This document shows positions 27,682-36,144 of a stretch of DNA of 64,000 nucleotides, piece after piece. The first letter of the stretch is position 1, and every line of letters starts with the position of its first letter. The stretch spans positions 930,001 through 994,000 of the forward strand of contig NZ_CP022436.1 of NCBI RefSeq assembly GCF_002224285.1. Direction: 5' to 3'. Both the position numbers and the translations under genes were made by a program. The notes under the pieces are model-generated. The model searched no databases. It worked only from the letters and a program-made list of their open reading frames with translations, and had not been told where the DNA came from. This stretch comes from Arthrobacter sp. YN. GTDB taxonomy: Bacteria > Actinomycetota > Actinomycetes > Actinomycetales > Micrococcaceae.

Positions 27682-28635
27682 ATGGTGGTGTTTGACGCAT
27701 TGGAGCGGCAGATCGTTGCCGCGCTCCAACTGGATCCGCGCTGCCCTTGGCGGAAGATGGCGGCGGTCCTTGGCGAGGCAGAACGAACTGTCGCGCGCCG
27801 GGGTTCACAACTCGTGGAGTCCGGAGCCGTCGCTGTCGTGGGCATCCGGCCCCGTCCAGCAGTGGTGCTGGTGGAGATGAGATGCCTGCCCGGCACAGTG
27901 CGGGCCGCGGCCCACGCTCTGGGGCAGAGGCCGGACACCACCTTTGTCTACACCACCACGGGTACCGGAGACTGCGTGGCAGAGATCCTCACCGAGCCAG
28001 CGCGCATGGCCGATGTCCTCTCTGACGAGTTGCCCGCCACTATCGGTCTGCGAGATTCCACCAGCTACCCCGTGCTGCGTTACTTCCGCACCATCCGGGG
28101 ATGGCGGCCGGAAATCCTCACCAGCGACAAGGCGGACGCGCTCCGGTCCAGTCTCACCCCGGACTCCGGCATCCTGGTGCCGCGGCAGGATTTGAGCCGA
28201 CAGGACCATGAGCTCGTGGATGCACTCTGCGCCGATGGCAGGATGAGTTTTGAAGCGCTGGGTCGCCGGGTAGGTGTTTCTGAAGCAACAGCACGGCGCC
28301 GCACTGAATGGCTGCTGGCCAACAACCAGGTCCACTTACGCGCCATCGTTGAGCCGGCATCCTTTGGCTTGAACGTCGAGGCACTGCTTTGGATCCGGGC
28401 CTCCCCACAGCACGTTGAACAGGTCGGCAAGAGCCTGGCGGAGCTACCCACTGTCCGTTATGCGGCGGCGATCGCCGGCAATTACCAGATCATGGCCGAT
28501 GTCACGGTGGAGGACATGTCAGCCCTCTACCGCTTCATCACGGACTCGGAGTGGGCGCAGCACGCGGTCACTGTGGATGTGTCCATTCTGCTGGACGCCC
28601 GAAAGCGTGGCGGGCGGGTCATGCGCGCACGGTAG
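27682..28635 (+). CDS. Double-module Lrp/AsnC-family regulator
   Basis: A 317-aa regulator containing two complete Lrp/AsnC units in tandem. The first has a helix-turn-helix near FDALERQIVAALQLDPRCPWRKMAAVLG and an effector-type beta domain; the second has LSRQDHELVDALCADGRMSFEALGRRVGVSEATARRR followed by a second RAM-like domain ending in DVSILLD. Fused Lrp pairs are common in actinobacteria and sense amino acids or related compounds. The ATG at 27682 with GGAG 5 nt ahead is preferred; GTG 27637 is possible. It runs toward the amidase gene, overlapping its 3' end by 17 bp, and is the natural candidate regulator of the amide cluster. Confidence 0.88.
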   Translation: MVVFDALERQIVAALQLDPRCPWRKMAAVLGEAERTVARRGSQLVESGAVAVVGIRPRPAVVLVEMRCLPGTVRAAAHALGQRPDTTFVYTTTGTGDCVAEILTEPARMADVLSDELPATIGLRDSTSYPVLRYFRTIRGWRPEILTSDKADALRSSLTPDSGILVPRQDLSRQDHELVDALCADGRMSFEALGRRVGVSEATARRRTEWLLANNQVHLRAIVEPASFGLNVEALLWIRASPQHVEQVGKSLAELPTVRYAAAIAGNYQIMADVTVEDMSALYRFITDSEWAQHAVTVDVSILLDARKRGGRVMRAR

Positions 28636-30067
28636 TGAGGGCCTCGCCGGCCGCTGAAAAAACAGGGGCGATCGCGGCGTAGCCGGTCTGCTGCTCGAAG
28701 GCGCGGCCGTAACGGAGCAACTGCATGTCCGTGTAATGGTTGCCGGCGAGCTGCAGGCCGATGGGGAGGCCTGCGGAGCTGAAGCCAGCCGGGACGCTAA
28801 GCACTGGCAGCCCTGTGGCGGACAACAGGCAGGCTGAACGCATCCAGTCGAGGTAGGTCTCGGAAGGAACACCGGCAATGTCCGTGGGAAAGCGCAATGC
28901 GGCGTCGAAGGGGAGGACCTGGGCGCAGGGGCTGGCGAAGAGGTCGTAGCGCCCAAAGAATGACTGGACGCTGCGTTCCAGGCGAGTGCGGGCCGCGGCT
29001 GTCTCGATCAGGTCGCGCGCGGTGAGGTCGAAACCCTTTTGGACGTTCCAGTGCACTTCCGGTTTGATGACGTCTCCAGCGCGCTCCAGGATGGGGCCCA
29101 GCCCTGCGGCGAAGTCCACGGCCCGGGTGTTGCCGAACACCAGGTCGGCCTCGCTGAAATCGGGGGTGGCTTCCTCCACGATCGCGCCGAGGCCTTCGAA
29201 GACCGCGAGCTGCCGTTCCAGATGTTCCAGGATTTCAGGGTCCACCGGCACCCCGATGCCAAAGTCCCGTGACCAGCCAATCCGAACCCCGCGCATGTCG
29301 GACTCAAGGCCAGTTCGGAAGACCTCCGGATCAAGCCCTTCCGGATGGGGCACTCGAGGGTCCTTGCCGGCCGTCACGGACATGAACAGGGCAATGTCCT
29401 CCACGCTCCGTGCCATGGGCCCGGTCCTGCCCAGCCACGCGTAGGCGTTGACATCGGACGGCATGGGGATCACCGCCGTCGACGGCCTGAAACCCACCAC
29501 GTTGCAGAATGATGCCGGGATGCGGAGCGAGCCGCCCATGTCGCTGCCGTCGCCGATGCTTTGGACGCGGGAAGCGACGACGGCGGCCACCCCGCCGCTG
29601 CTGCCGCCGGCGCTGAGGGTGGGAGCGTACGGGTTGGTGGTGGTCCCGAAGAGGTCGTTGAACGTGTGGGATCCGGCGCCAAACTCGGGAACGTTCGACT
29701 TTCCGGTGCTGACAACCCCGGCCGCCTTTAGCCGGGCGATAATGAGGTCATCGGCGTCGGGAACAAAGTCACGCAAGGCGAGCGAGCCCTGGGTGGTGCG
29801 CATCCCGGCGGTGTTGTTGGTGTCTTTGTGCGTCATGGGCACGCCGTGCAGGGGCGGAAGGTCTGCCCCCGAAGCCGTCAGTTGGTCCGCGCGCTGGGCC
29901 AGGGCCTGGGCCCCTTCGGCATCGAGGGTCACCACTGCGTTGATCACCGGGTTCACGTCAGCGATGCGCTCCAGGTGGTCGGCCAGGGCTTCGCGGGCAG
30001 AGATCTTCTTCTCCCGGATCGCCGCGGAAAGTTCGACGGCGGACAGCTCGCCAATGGTGTCAGGCAT
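28619..30067 (-). CDS. Amidase (amidase-signature family)
   Basis: Cytosolic hydrolase of carboxylic amides, 482 aa. The amidase-signature triad is complete: K81 in PMTHKD, cis-serine S156 in SAGGSSGG and nucleophile S180 in SDMGGSLRIPA. Length and sequence order match AS-family enzymes acting on aryl or aliphatic amides rather than GatA, since no gatB/gatC neighbours are present. It is divergent from the membrane-protein/M20 group across a 267-bp region holding a 13-bp inverted repeat, and converges on the Lrp-type gene with a 17-bp overlap. This points to a shared catabolic role for amides or acylated amino acids. Confidence 0.92.
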   Translation of the reverse strand: MPDTIGELSAVELSAAIREKKISAREALADHLERIADVNPVINAVVTLDAEGAQALAQRADQLTASGADLPPLHGVPMTHKDTNNTAGMRTTQGSLALRDFVPDADDLIIARLKAAGVVSTGKSNVPEFGAGSHTFNDLFGTTTNPYAPTLSAGGSSGGVAAVVASRVQSIGDGSDMGGSLRIPASFCNVVGFRPSTAVIPMPSDVNAYAWLGRTGPMARSVEDIALFMSVTAGKDPRVPHPEGLDPEVFRTGLESDMRGVRIGWSRDFGIGVPVDPEILEHLERQLAVFEGLGAIVEEATPDFSEADLVFGNTRAVDFAAGLGPILERAGDVIKPEVHWNVQKGFDLTARDLIETAAARTRLERSVQSFFGRYDLFASPCAQVLPFDAALRFPTDIAGVPSETYLDWMRSACLLSATGLPVLSVPAGFSSAGLPIGLQLAGNHYTDMQLLRYGRAFEQQTGYAAIAPVFSAAGEALTTVRA

Positions 30068-30152
30068 GGTGCTCCTTTGCTGGATGTCTACTGCTTGAAG
30101 TGTGCCCCGTCACACCTGGTCGCGGAAGTCCGAACCCGGCGAAAGCAAGCTG

Positions 30153-30188
30153 TGACGGATTCGGCCAAGATCCCGGCTGATTCCGTCA
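30153..30188. promoter_or_regulatory. Operator candidate between the amidase and the membrane-protein operon
   Basis: TGACGGATTCGGC and GCTGATTCCGTCA are inverted copies (11 of 13 positions) around a 10-bp spacer, in the divergent promoter region. The neighbouring Lrp-type regulator is the likely but unproven ligand. Confidence 0.5.
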
Positions 30189-30334
30189 GCTGTTGTGTGT
30201 GATCCGGCTCATAGTAAATGGTGTTGGTAACCCCATGGCCGATCTGGTTACTGGGTATTGGTTTGCCCCACAGCACCACATGCCGCACAGCGTCGTCCGG
30301 CCGCGGACTGAGGGGCTCACACCCGGAGGTTTCC

Positions 30335-31084
30335 ATGCACCAACCCCTGGCACTGCAACCGTTCGCTCCCACCGATTCGACCGACATCATGGCTATCGCC
30401 AACAATCCCGTCCTGTGGATCTGCGTGGCCGGCGTCTTCGGCGTCATCATCCTCCAGTCCGTGATCTTCATGAAGGCGGCCCGACGCGCAGCACCATCCG
30501 TTGAGATGAGTCCGCAGGACATCAAGATCTCGTTCCGTTCCGGTGCCGTCTCCGCAATCGGACCATCCTTGGCCGTATCACTCGTAGCCATCGCCCTGCT
30601 GGGCCTCTTCGGTGCCCCGGCTGTGCTTTCCAGGATTGGTTTGATCGGTTCCGCTGCGTACGACGTCTCCGCGGCCGGCATCGCTGCAGGCTCCATGGGC
30701 GCGAAGCTGGGCGACGCCAGCTACACGCAGAGTGTCTTCGCCGTCGCGTTCTTCGCCATGAGTATCGGCGGTGCCATGTGGATGCTCGCCACCCTGATCC
30801 TGACTCCGCTGCTCCGCAAGGGTGATGCCAAGATCCGCTCCGTGAACCCTGCGGCCATGGCCATCGTCCCAGCGGCTGCCCTGATCGGAGCCTTCTCCTG
30901 TCTTGGCTTCACCGAACTCCCCAAGTCCGGCGTTCACGTGGTGTCCTTCCTCATCTCCGCCGCAGTCATGGGGTTGTGTCTGCTGCTGGCCAAGAAGCTC
31001 GGCAAGAGCTGGCTGCGCGAGTGGGGGCTCGGCTTCTCCATCGTCATTGGGCTGGGTGCTGCCTACCTCGCCGTCGGTGCCTGA
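30335..31084 (+). CDS. DUF5058-like integral membrane protein
   Basis: A 249-aa membrane protein with about six hydrophobic segments. After a short polar start the family-like region reads NNPVLWICVAGVFGVIILQSVIFMKAARRAA. An alanine/glycine-rich middle (IAAGSMGAKLGDASYTQ) lies between helices. GGAGG before ATG 30335 fixes the start. The next gene also encodes a membrane protein and the third an M20 amidohydrolase. Conservation of such trios suggests a two-subunit transporter for the amidohydrolase substrate, but this has not been shown and the function is unknown. Confidence 0.8.
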   Translation: MHQPLALQPFAPTDSTDIMAIANNPVLWICVAGVFGVIILQSVIFMKAARRAAPSVEMSPQDIKISFRSGAVSAIGPSLAVSLVAIALLGLFGAPAVLSRIGLIGSAAYDVSAAGIAAGSMGAKLGDASYTQSVFAVAFFAMSIGGAMWMLATLILTPLLRKGDAKIRSVNPAAMAIVPAAALIGAFSCLGFTELPKSGVHVVSFLISAAVMGLCLLLAKKLGKSWLREWGLGFSIVIGLGAAYLAVGA

Positions 31085-31130
31085 TCCCCACTCCCAGCCC
31101 CTGTCTTTGAGCACGAAAGGAACACCCCGT

Positions 31131-31868
31131 ATGTCTTCCACTACTTCCGCTCCCATCACCACCACCAACTCCGCCATGGCTGACTTCAGCCGCACCACGT
31201 CCCGCTGGGGTCAGATCACCATGATCTGTGGCCTGCTGATCTCCGTAGCCGGTCCGCTGTTTCTCGTCTTCGCCAGTGGCCTGGACATAGGCCCCGCACA
31301 GCTCTGGATCGCCTTCGCTGCCGTGGCCGCCACCTTCGGCATCATCTGGATCGTGGAGCCACTCACGTACTACCCGATCCTCGGTCCCGCCGCGATGTAC
31401 CAAGCGTTCATGATCGGCAACATCTCCAACAAGCTCCTTCCTGCCGCTTTGATCGCGCAAACCAATATCGGTGCCAAGCCGGGCAGCAAGCGCGCCGAGT
31501 TGGCCGCCGTCGTCGCCATCTGCGGTGCCGCGGCAGTCCACCTGATCTCGCTTGCGATCTTCGTAGGGCTTCTAGGGAGTTGGCTGATCAGCGTGATCCC
31601 GCCGTCGGTGCTGATGGTGACCCGCCTGTACGTGCTGCCCGCCGTTCTTGGCGCAGTGCTGGTGCAGGCCATCGTGTCCATGAAGCAGCCCCGCACCACG
31701 GTGTTCGCGCTGGTCGTCTCGGCCGTCGTCGTGTTTGTTGTGCTGCCCCTGGCGCCGTCGCTCGCCATGGTGTCAACCGCTATCGCCGTGCTGGGCACCA
31801 TCCTGCTGGCATGGTTCTTCCGTGGTAAGACCACCATCACCGAAGCGAAGCCGATCCACATCGAATAG
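31131..31868 (+). CDS. Integral membrane protein, putative transporter partner
   Basis: A 245-aa protein with about seven hydrophobic segments, unrelated in sequence to its upstream neighbour. Notable conserved-looking stretch: EPLTYYPILGPAAMYQAFMIGNISNKLLP, where prolines and polar residues sit inside a membrane region, as often seen in transport proteins. It follows the DUF5058-like gene by 46 nt and precedes the amidohydrolase by 48 nt. AAAGGAA lies upstream of the ATG. I do not know an experimentally defined function; a partner role in uptake is inferred from position. Confidence 0.78.
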   Translation: MSSTTSAPITTTNSAMADFSRTTSRWGQITMICGLLISVAGPLFLVFASGLDIGPAQLWIAFAAVAATFGIIWIVEPLTYYPILGPAAMYQAFMIGNISNKLLPAALIAQTNIGAKPGSKRAELAAVVAICGAAAVHLISLAIFVGLLGSWLISVIPPSVLMVTRLYVLPAVLGAVLVQAIVSMKQPRTTVFALVVSAVVVFVVLPLAPSLAMVSTAIAVLGTILLAWFFRGKTTITEAKPIHIE

Positions 31869-31916
31869 CACTCTCCAGCGCCCCAAGCCCCCCACAATCA
31901 CCAGGAAGACAGGCCC

Positions 31917-33137
31917 ATGACCCACACCGCCACAGCCCTCCACCTCGACGCCCAACAAACCGCCAAACTTCACTCCTTGTACCGGCACCTTCACGCACAT
32001 CCGGAACTGTCCATGCAGGAGTTCGCCACGGCCGCGCTCATCGAGGAACAACTGGATGGGCTCGGGTTCGAGCACTTCCGGTGCGGCGGGACGGGCGTGG
32101 TGGGCATCCTGCGGAACGGTGACGGGCCCGTGGTGGCGTTCCGTGCCGACTCGGATGGCCTTCCCATCGAGGAAGCCACCGGGCTGGACTATGCCAGCAC
32201 GGATACCGGCACCCTTCCTGATGGCACCACGGTCCCGGTGATGCACGGCTGTGGCCATGACACCCATGTGGCCAGCCTGCTGGGTGCCGCCGAGGTGCTG
32301 GCCGGCAATCCGGATGCTTGGTCCGGAACGCTGGTACTGATTTTCCAGCCCGGCGAGGAGACTGCCGCCGGCGCGCTCGCCATGCTCGACGACGGACTGT
32401 GGGACAAGGCGCCGCGGCCGGAGGTGGTCTTCGGGCAGCATGTCATGCCTCGGCCGGTGGGCACTGTGGCGATTTCCAGCGGCCCTGTGGCCGCCATGGC
32501 AGATTCGCTGCGGGTTACCGTTCATGGCCAGCAGTCGCATGGCTCCCAGCCGCAGGATTCCATCGATCCCATCGTCATGGCCGCGCACATGGTCACCAGG
32601 CTCCAGGGGATCGTGTCCCGTGAGCTGGATCCGCGGAAGTCCGCCGTCGTCACCGTGGGGACATTCCACGCGGGACTCAAGGAGAACATCATCCCGGCCT
32701 CGGCCGAGTTCACGCTCAACATCCGCACCTTCGACGACGACGTCCGCGGCCAGGTCCTCTCTGCCGTTCGCCGCATCATCGAGGCCGAGGCCGCTGCGTC
32801 GGGGGCGCCCGCGCCGGTCATCGAGGAAATGTACGGCTTCCCGCAGTGCTTCAACGATCCCGACGCCGTCCCTCCCGTCATCGAGGCACTGCGGCTGGCG
32901 CTGGGGACTGAGGCAGTGGAAATCACTCCGCCGATGATGGGCAGCGAAGACTTCGGGCACTTGGGTACCGCGATCGGAGTGCCGTCCGTGTTCTGGATGT
33001 TCGGCGGTACCCCTGCCTCGGGGATTGAAGGCCCAATCCCCGTCAACCACTCGCCGTTCTTCGCACCCGAGCTGGAAGGTTCGCTGGCCGGGGGAGTCGC
33101 GGCCGCCGTCGCTGTGCTGATGTCCCGGCTGGGCTAG
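31917..33137 (+). CDS. M20-family amidohydrolase (hippurate/IAA-amino acid hydrolase type)
   Basis: Metal-dependent cytosolic hydrolase that removes an acyl group from N-acyl amino acids or similar amides. The 406-aa chain shows the M20D signature: RHLHAHPELS at the N-terminus, metal ligands in MHGCGHDTH (C112, H114, H117), the catalytic pair E147-E148 in QPGEET, the dimerisation-domain histidine near HGQQSHGS and a final metal histidine in VNHSPFF. It closes the three-gene operon with the two membrane proteins and faces the amidase across the shared regulatory region, consistent with import and hydrolysis of amides. Confidence 0.93.
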   Translation: MTHTATALHLDAQQTAKLHSLYRHLHAHPELSMQEFATAALIEEQLDGLGFEHFRCGGTGVVGILRNGDGPVVAFRADSDGLPIEEATGLDYASTDTGTLPDGTTVPVMHGCGHDTHVASLLGAAEVLAGNPDAWSGTLVLIFQPGEETAAGALAMLDDGLWDKAPRPEVVFGQHVMPRPVGTVAISSGPVAAMADSLRVTVHGQQSHGSQPQDSIDPIVMAAHMVTRLQGIVSRELDPRKSAVVTVGTFHAGLKENIIPASAEFTLNIRTFDDDVRGQVLSAVRRIIEAEAAASGAPAPVIEEMYGFPQCFNDPDAVPPVIEALRLALGTEAVEITPPMMGSEDFGHLGTAIGVPSVFWMFGGTPASGIEGPIPVNHSPFFAPELEGSLAGGVAAAVAVLMSRLG

Positions 33138-33166
33138 CATCAGACTCGTGAAGGCCCTTGACCTCG

Positions 33167-33381
33167 TCACCGTCCCGCCGTGGTCCCTTGCCCCTGGGCT
33201 GGACGCCGAACCGTGAGTTGAGAAGACCCCAAGCCCCCTAGGATGGCCACGTCACGGCCCACCGCCATGATGGCCTGCATGGCCACGTTCATGGAGAGTG
33301 CTCCGCCGGCTTCAAGGCGAACGATGGTTCCACTGGTGACGCCCGGTTTCACGGCAAGGACCTGCTGTGTGACTACGGCTC
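33167..33381 (-). pseudogene. Remnant of an XRE/HipB-like HTH gene
   Basis: About 70 codons in one frame read VTQQVLAVKPGVTSGTIVRL, then a helix-rich stretch MNVAMQAIMAVGRDVAILGG and a short basic tail. This matches the second half of an XRE helix-turn-helix and its C-terminus as in HipB-type antitoxins. The frame is closed by TGA just upstream, the N-terminal helices are missing, and no toxin gene follows: the next gene is the convergent M20 hydrolase. A set of palindromes lies upstream. The first in-frame ATG (33351 region) would give only 61 residues, so a decayed gene is more likely than a functional one. Confidence 0.5.
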
Positions 33382-33387
33382 AGTACG

Positions 33388-33418
33388 CGAAATGTCCTAT
33401 ATCTCGAACATTTCGAGA
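33388..33418. promoter_or_regulatory. Overlapping palindromes upstream of the HTH remnant
   Basis: TCTCGAA-CAT-TTCGAGA (33402-33418) is a perfect 7-3-7 dyad. CGAAATGT (33388-33395) and ACATTTCG (33408-33415) form a second, interleaved inverted repeat. A further half-site GCTCGATAT lies near 33431. The layout resembles an autoregulated HTH operator. This stretch is AT-richer than its surroundings. Confidence 0.5.
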
Positions 33419-33482
33419 ATTTGGGGAAATGCTCGATATTTCCACCATTGAGCTGGGCGGCTCAGTCCCGGACTTAACATGC

Positions 33483-33519
33483 AAAAACCCCGCTGGTTCA
33501 ATGAACCAGCGGGGTTTTT
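33483..33519 (-). terminator. Terminator of tRNA-Thr
   Basis: AAAAACCCCGCTGGTTC and its exact complement enclose AAT; leftward the stem ends in a T5 run. It lies 6 nt past the tRNA and is also a plausible stop for rightward transcription. Confidence 0.93.
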
Positions 33520-33524
33520 CTCTG

Positions 33525-33597
33525 AGCTTCCTATCAGAATCGAACTGATGACCTTTTCATTACGAGTGAAACGCTCTACCGACTGAGCTAAGGAAGC
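33525..33597 (-). tRNA. tRNA-Thr (anticodon CGU)
   Basis: A 73-nt cloverleaf on the minus strand. The acceptor GCTTCCT/AGGAAGC pairs fully with discriminator U. The anticodon stem TTTCA/TGAAA holds CTCGTAA (anticodon CGT, threonine ACG). The T-loop reads GTTCGATTC. No CCA is encoded. Confidence 0.94.
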
Positions 33598-33640
33598 ACC
33601 GCGTTCATCGCCGGTTTCCCGGGCGATCACGCAAGACATA

Positions 33641-33670
33641 ACTGTAATAGAGGCACCGTACCCGGGTCAA
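33641..33670 (-). promoter_or_regulatory. Predicted promoter of tRNA-Thr
   Basis: Leftward TTGACC (33665-33670) and TACAGT (33641-33646) are 18 nt apart, giving a start about 37 nt upstream of the tRNA. The -35 element is nearly consensus. Confidence 0.55.
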
Positions 33671-33813
33671 AACGAGCGCGGTGGCGGCCGTTGCGGGGAT
33701 GTTCACCCCTGCGTCGGGCCGGGTTCAGGCGGGCGTTTCCCTGCCGCCGGAAGCTGGGGAATCAACTGTGGCGAGGTACACCCGCCACACAGACAAGCCA
33801 AAGGAGCCGCTCA

Positions 33814-34545
33814 ATGACCGGGGACGCATTGACCAGGGACGCCAGCCACACTTCCAACCGGCTGAGGCTGGCGGTGGTGGACATGGTGGGCACCACCATC
33901 ACCGATGATGGCCGCACGGAACGGGCCATGTCCCGGGCGCTGGTAGAGCACGGCATTGAACCCGACGGCAGTAAATTCGAGAGCATGTTGGGCTATGCCC
34001 GGGACACCATGGGCTTTTCGAAAATGACCGTGTTCAGCCACCTCTTTGAGGACGCGGAGGTGGCTGCCAGCGCCAACAAGGTCTTCGAGAAGGCGTACGA
34101 CGAAATGATCGACGACGGCGGCGTCCGCGCCATTCCGGGCGCGGAGGACGCCATCCTGTGGATGCGTGAATCCGGCATGCAGGTGTGCCTGGCCACCGGC
34201 TTCGGCCGCCATACGCAGAACATGGTGCTGGAATCCCTGGGCTGGATGGGTTTGGCCGACCTCAGCTTGTGCCCTGCCGATGCCGGACGTGGCCGGCCTT
34301 ACCCGGACATGATCCTGACTGCCGTGCTCGCCCTGGACCTTGACGACGTGCGCGAGGTAGCGGTGGTGGGCGATACGAGCTCGGACATGTTGTCGGGCAT
34401 CCGCTCAGGCGCGTCCCTCATCGCCGGGGTGCTGACGGGCTCGCATTCGGAGGCGACGCTACGCGCAGCCGGTGCCACCGTTGTGGTGGATTCCATCAAG
34501 CAACTCCCACTGCTGGTGGAGAAGCGCGAAGCCAGGCACCTCTAG
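33814..34545 (+). CDS. Phosphonatase-like HAD hydrolase
   Basis: A 243-aa haloacid-dehalogenase hydrolase. Motif I is VVDMVGTTI, with nucleophile D23 and GT two positions on, as in PhnX-like enzymes rather than the usual DxDGT. Motif II is CLATGF, and motif IV is VVGDTSSDMLSG, a Mg site. The cap region lies between about 35 and 110. It resembles the phosphonatase-like family whose members cluster with phosphonate genes, but none are nearby, so the substrate is unknown. AAGGAG 7 nt before ATG 33814 selects this start over an upstream in-frame codon. Confidence 0.88.
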   Translation: MTGDALTRDASHTSNRLRLAVVDMVGTTITDDGRTERAMSRALVEHGIEPDGSKFESMLGYARDTMGFSKMTVFSHLFEDAEVAASANKVFEKAYDEMIDDGGVRAIPGAEDAILWMRESGMQVCLATGFGRHTQNMVLESLGWMGLADLSLCPADAGRGRPYPDMILTAVLALDLDDVREVAVVGDTSSDMLSGIRSGASLIAGVLTGSHSEATLRAAGATVVVDSIKQLPLLVEKREARHL

Positions 34546-36136
34546 CACTTCAGGCCGTCCTGCGGCAGCTTTCCGTCAACAAAGTACTCGTCGACGGCGG
34601 TGCTGACGCAGGAGTTCGAGCGGCCGTAGGCTGTGTGGCCCTCACCTTCCCAGGTGACCAGTGAGGCGTTTTCCAACTGCTTGCGCAGCGACTGGGACCA
34701 CTCCAGGGGAGTGGCGGGGTCGCCGGTGGTGCCCACCACCACGATGGGAGCGGACCCGTTGTATTCAACGGGTGCAGGCGTACGGGTGTTCTTGTACGGC
34801 CAGTCCTTGCAGTTGACTCCGCCGTAGGCAAAGAACGAACCGAAGGTGGGGGAGTCCTGGATCAGGCGGGCTTCCTCGGCCCGCATACCCGCGGTGTCGG
34901 TGACCATGGGGTAGTCCAGGCAGTTGATGGCCTGGAACGCGAAGGCGGAGTTGGAGCTGTAGCTGCCGTTGGCCTCACGGTCGGCCCCAAGATCGGCAAG
35001 CCGCATCATTTGGGACACGTCCCCGGAGAAGGCGCTCTCCAAGGCCTGGGTCAGGGCGGGCCAGCTTTGGTCGTTGTACAGCGGCAGGATCAGTCCGTTG
35101 ACGAAGTCATTGCTGGTCACCAAACGGCCGTCCTTGGCGGTCTGGGGGTTCTGGTCCACGGCGTTGATGAGGTCCCTGATCTCCTGGACGCCGTTCTCTA
35201 CGGATCCGCTGAGCGGGCACTGGTTCTGGCCCTGGCAACTGGCCACGTAGGTGCGGATCGCCCGTTCGAAGGCCCGTGCTTGTCCGGCTGTCAGTTCCTC
35301 GTTGCTGATGGACGGATCCACGGCACCATCCAGTACCAGACGGCCCACGTTGTCCGGGAAGAGGGCAGCATAAGTGGATCCAAGGAAGGTGCCGTAGGAG
35401 AAGCCCAGGTAGTTGAGCTTGGCGTCGTTGACCACGGCGCGAAGGACATCCAGGTCCTTGGCCGCGCTGACGGTATCAATGTGCCCCAGGACATCCCCGG
35501 TCTGCTCTGAGCACTGCTCGGCGAATGATTTGTTGAAGGCCAGTGCGGCTTCCAGTCCTTCGTCGGTGTTCTTCCGGAACACTTTTTCGCGGGCAGCATC
35601 ACGTTCGGCGTCGGTCATGCAGGTGACGGGAGCGGAGCGTTTCACGCCGCGGGGATCAAACCCCACGAGATCGTAGTTGTTCTTCAGTTTTTCGGTGAAG
35701 TTGGTGTTGCCTGCATCCTTGATGTAATCCACCCCGGAGCCGCCGGGGCCACCGGGGTTGACCAGGATTGATCCCTGCTTGTTGCCGGTGCTGGGCAACT
35801 TGATGACGGAGAGCGTGATGTCGCCGGCCCCGGGGTTGGCGTAGTCCTTGGGCACCTGGACTTTGCCGCACTGGAAGCCGTTCTCGCAAGAACTCCACTC
35901 CACCGGCTGCGAGTAGAACTTCTCCAGGCCCTTGGGGCCGAGGCTGCTATGGAGGGATCCACGGTGCTGGTGGACGGCTTGGCCGTGGGTGCCGGCAGGA
36001 ACGGCACAGTGCAGGCGCTCAGCACCAGCGCGGCAGCTACGGCAACACAGGTAGCCACGAAGCCGCGACGGGCCCCACGCTGGGCGGACCGGTCCCTTGA
36101 AGGGGCACCGGCGGGCCGGTGGGGTGCGGACGTCAT
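34542..36136 (-). CDS. Alpha/beta-hydrolase lipoprotein, tripeptidyl-aminopeptidase-like (frameshifted)
   Basis: Secreted, membrane-anchored serine peptidase of the Streptomyces Tap/Slp type that removes N-terminal tripeptides. The body, from LGPKGLEKFYSQPVEW to the final cysteine, contains the oxyanion region NPGGPGGSG, nucleophile GFSYGTFLG, aspartate GTTGDPATP and histidine GEGHTAYGRS. The matching lipoprotein signal, RRGFVATCVAVAAALVLSAC, starts at ATG 36136 (AGGAG 5 nt upstream, 8 nt after holB) but lies in another frame that leaves the body frame at about 35931-35946. One added base would restore a 531-aa protein. Without it the body has no export signal. It may be a sequencing error or a real inactivation. 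Confidence 0.85.
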
Positions 36137-36144
36137 GGGTTCTC

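Noticed and set aside
33149..33217. Short plus-strand frame beginning VKALDLVTVPPWSLAPG
   Set aside because: Only about 22 codons, no ribosome-binding site, and antisense to the HTH remnant; insufficient support for a gene.
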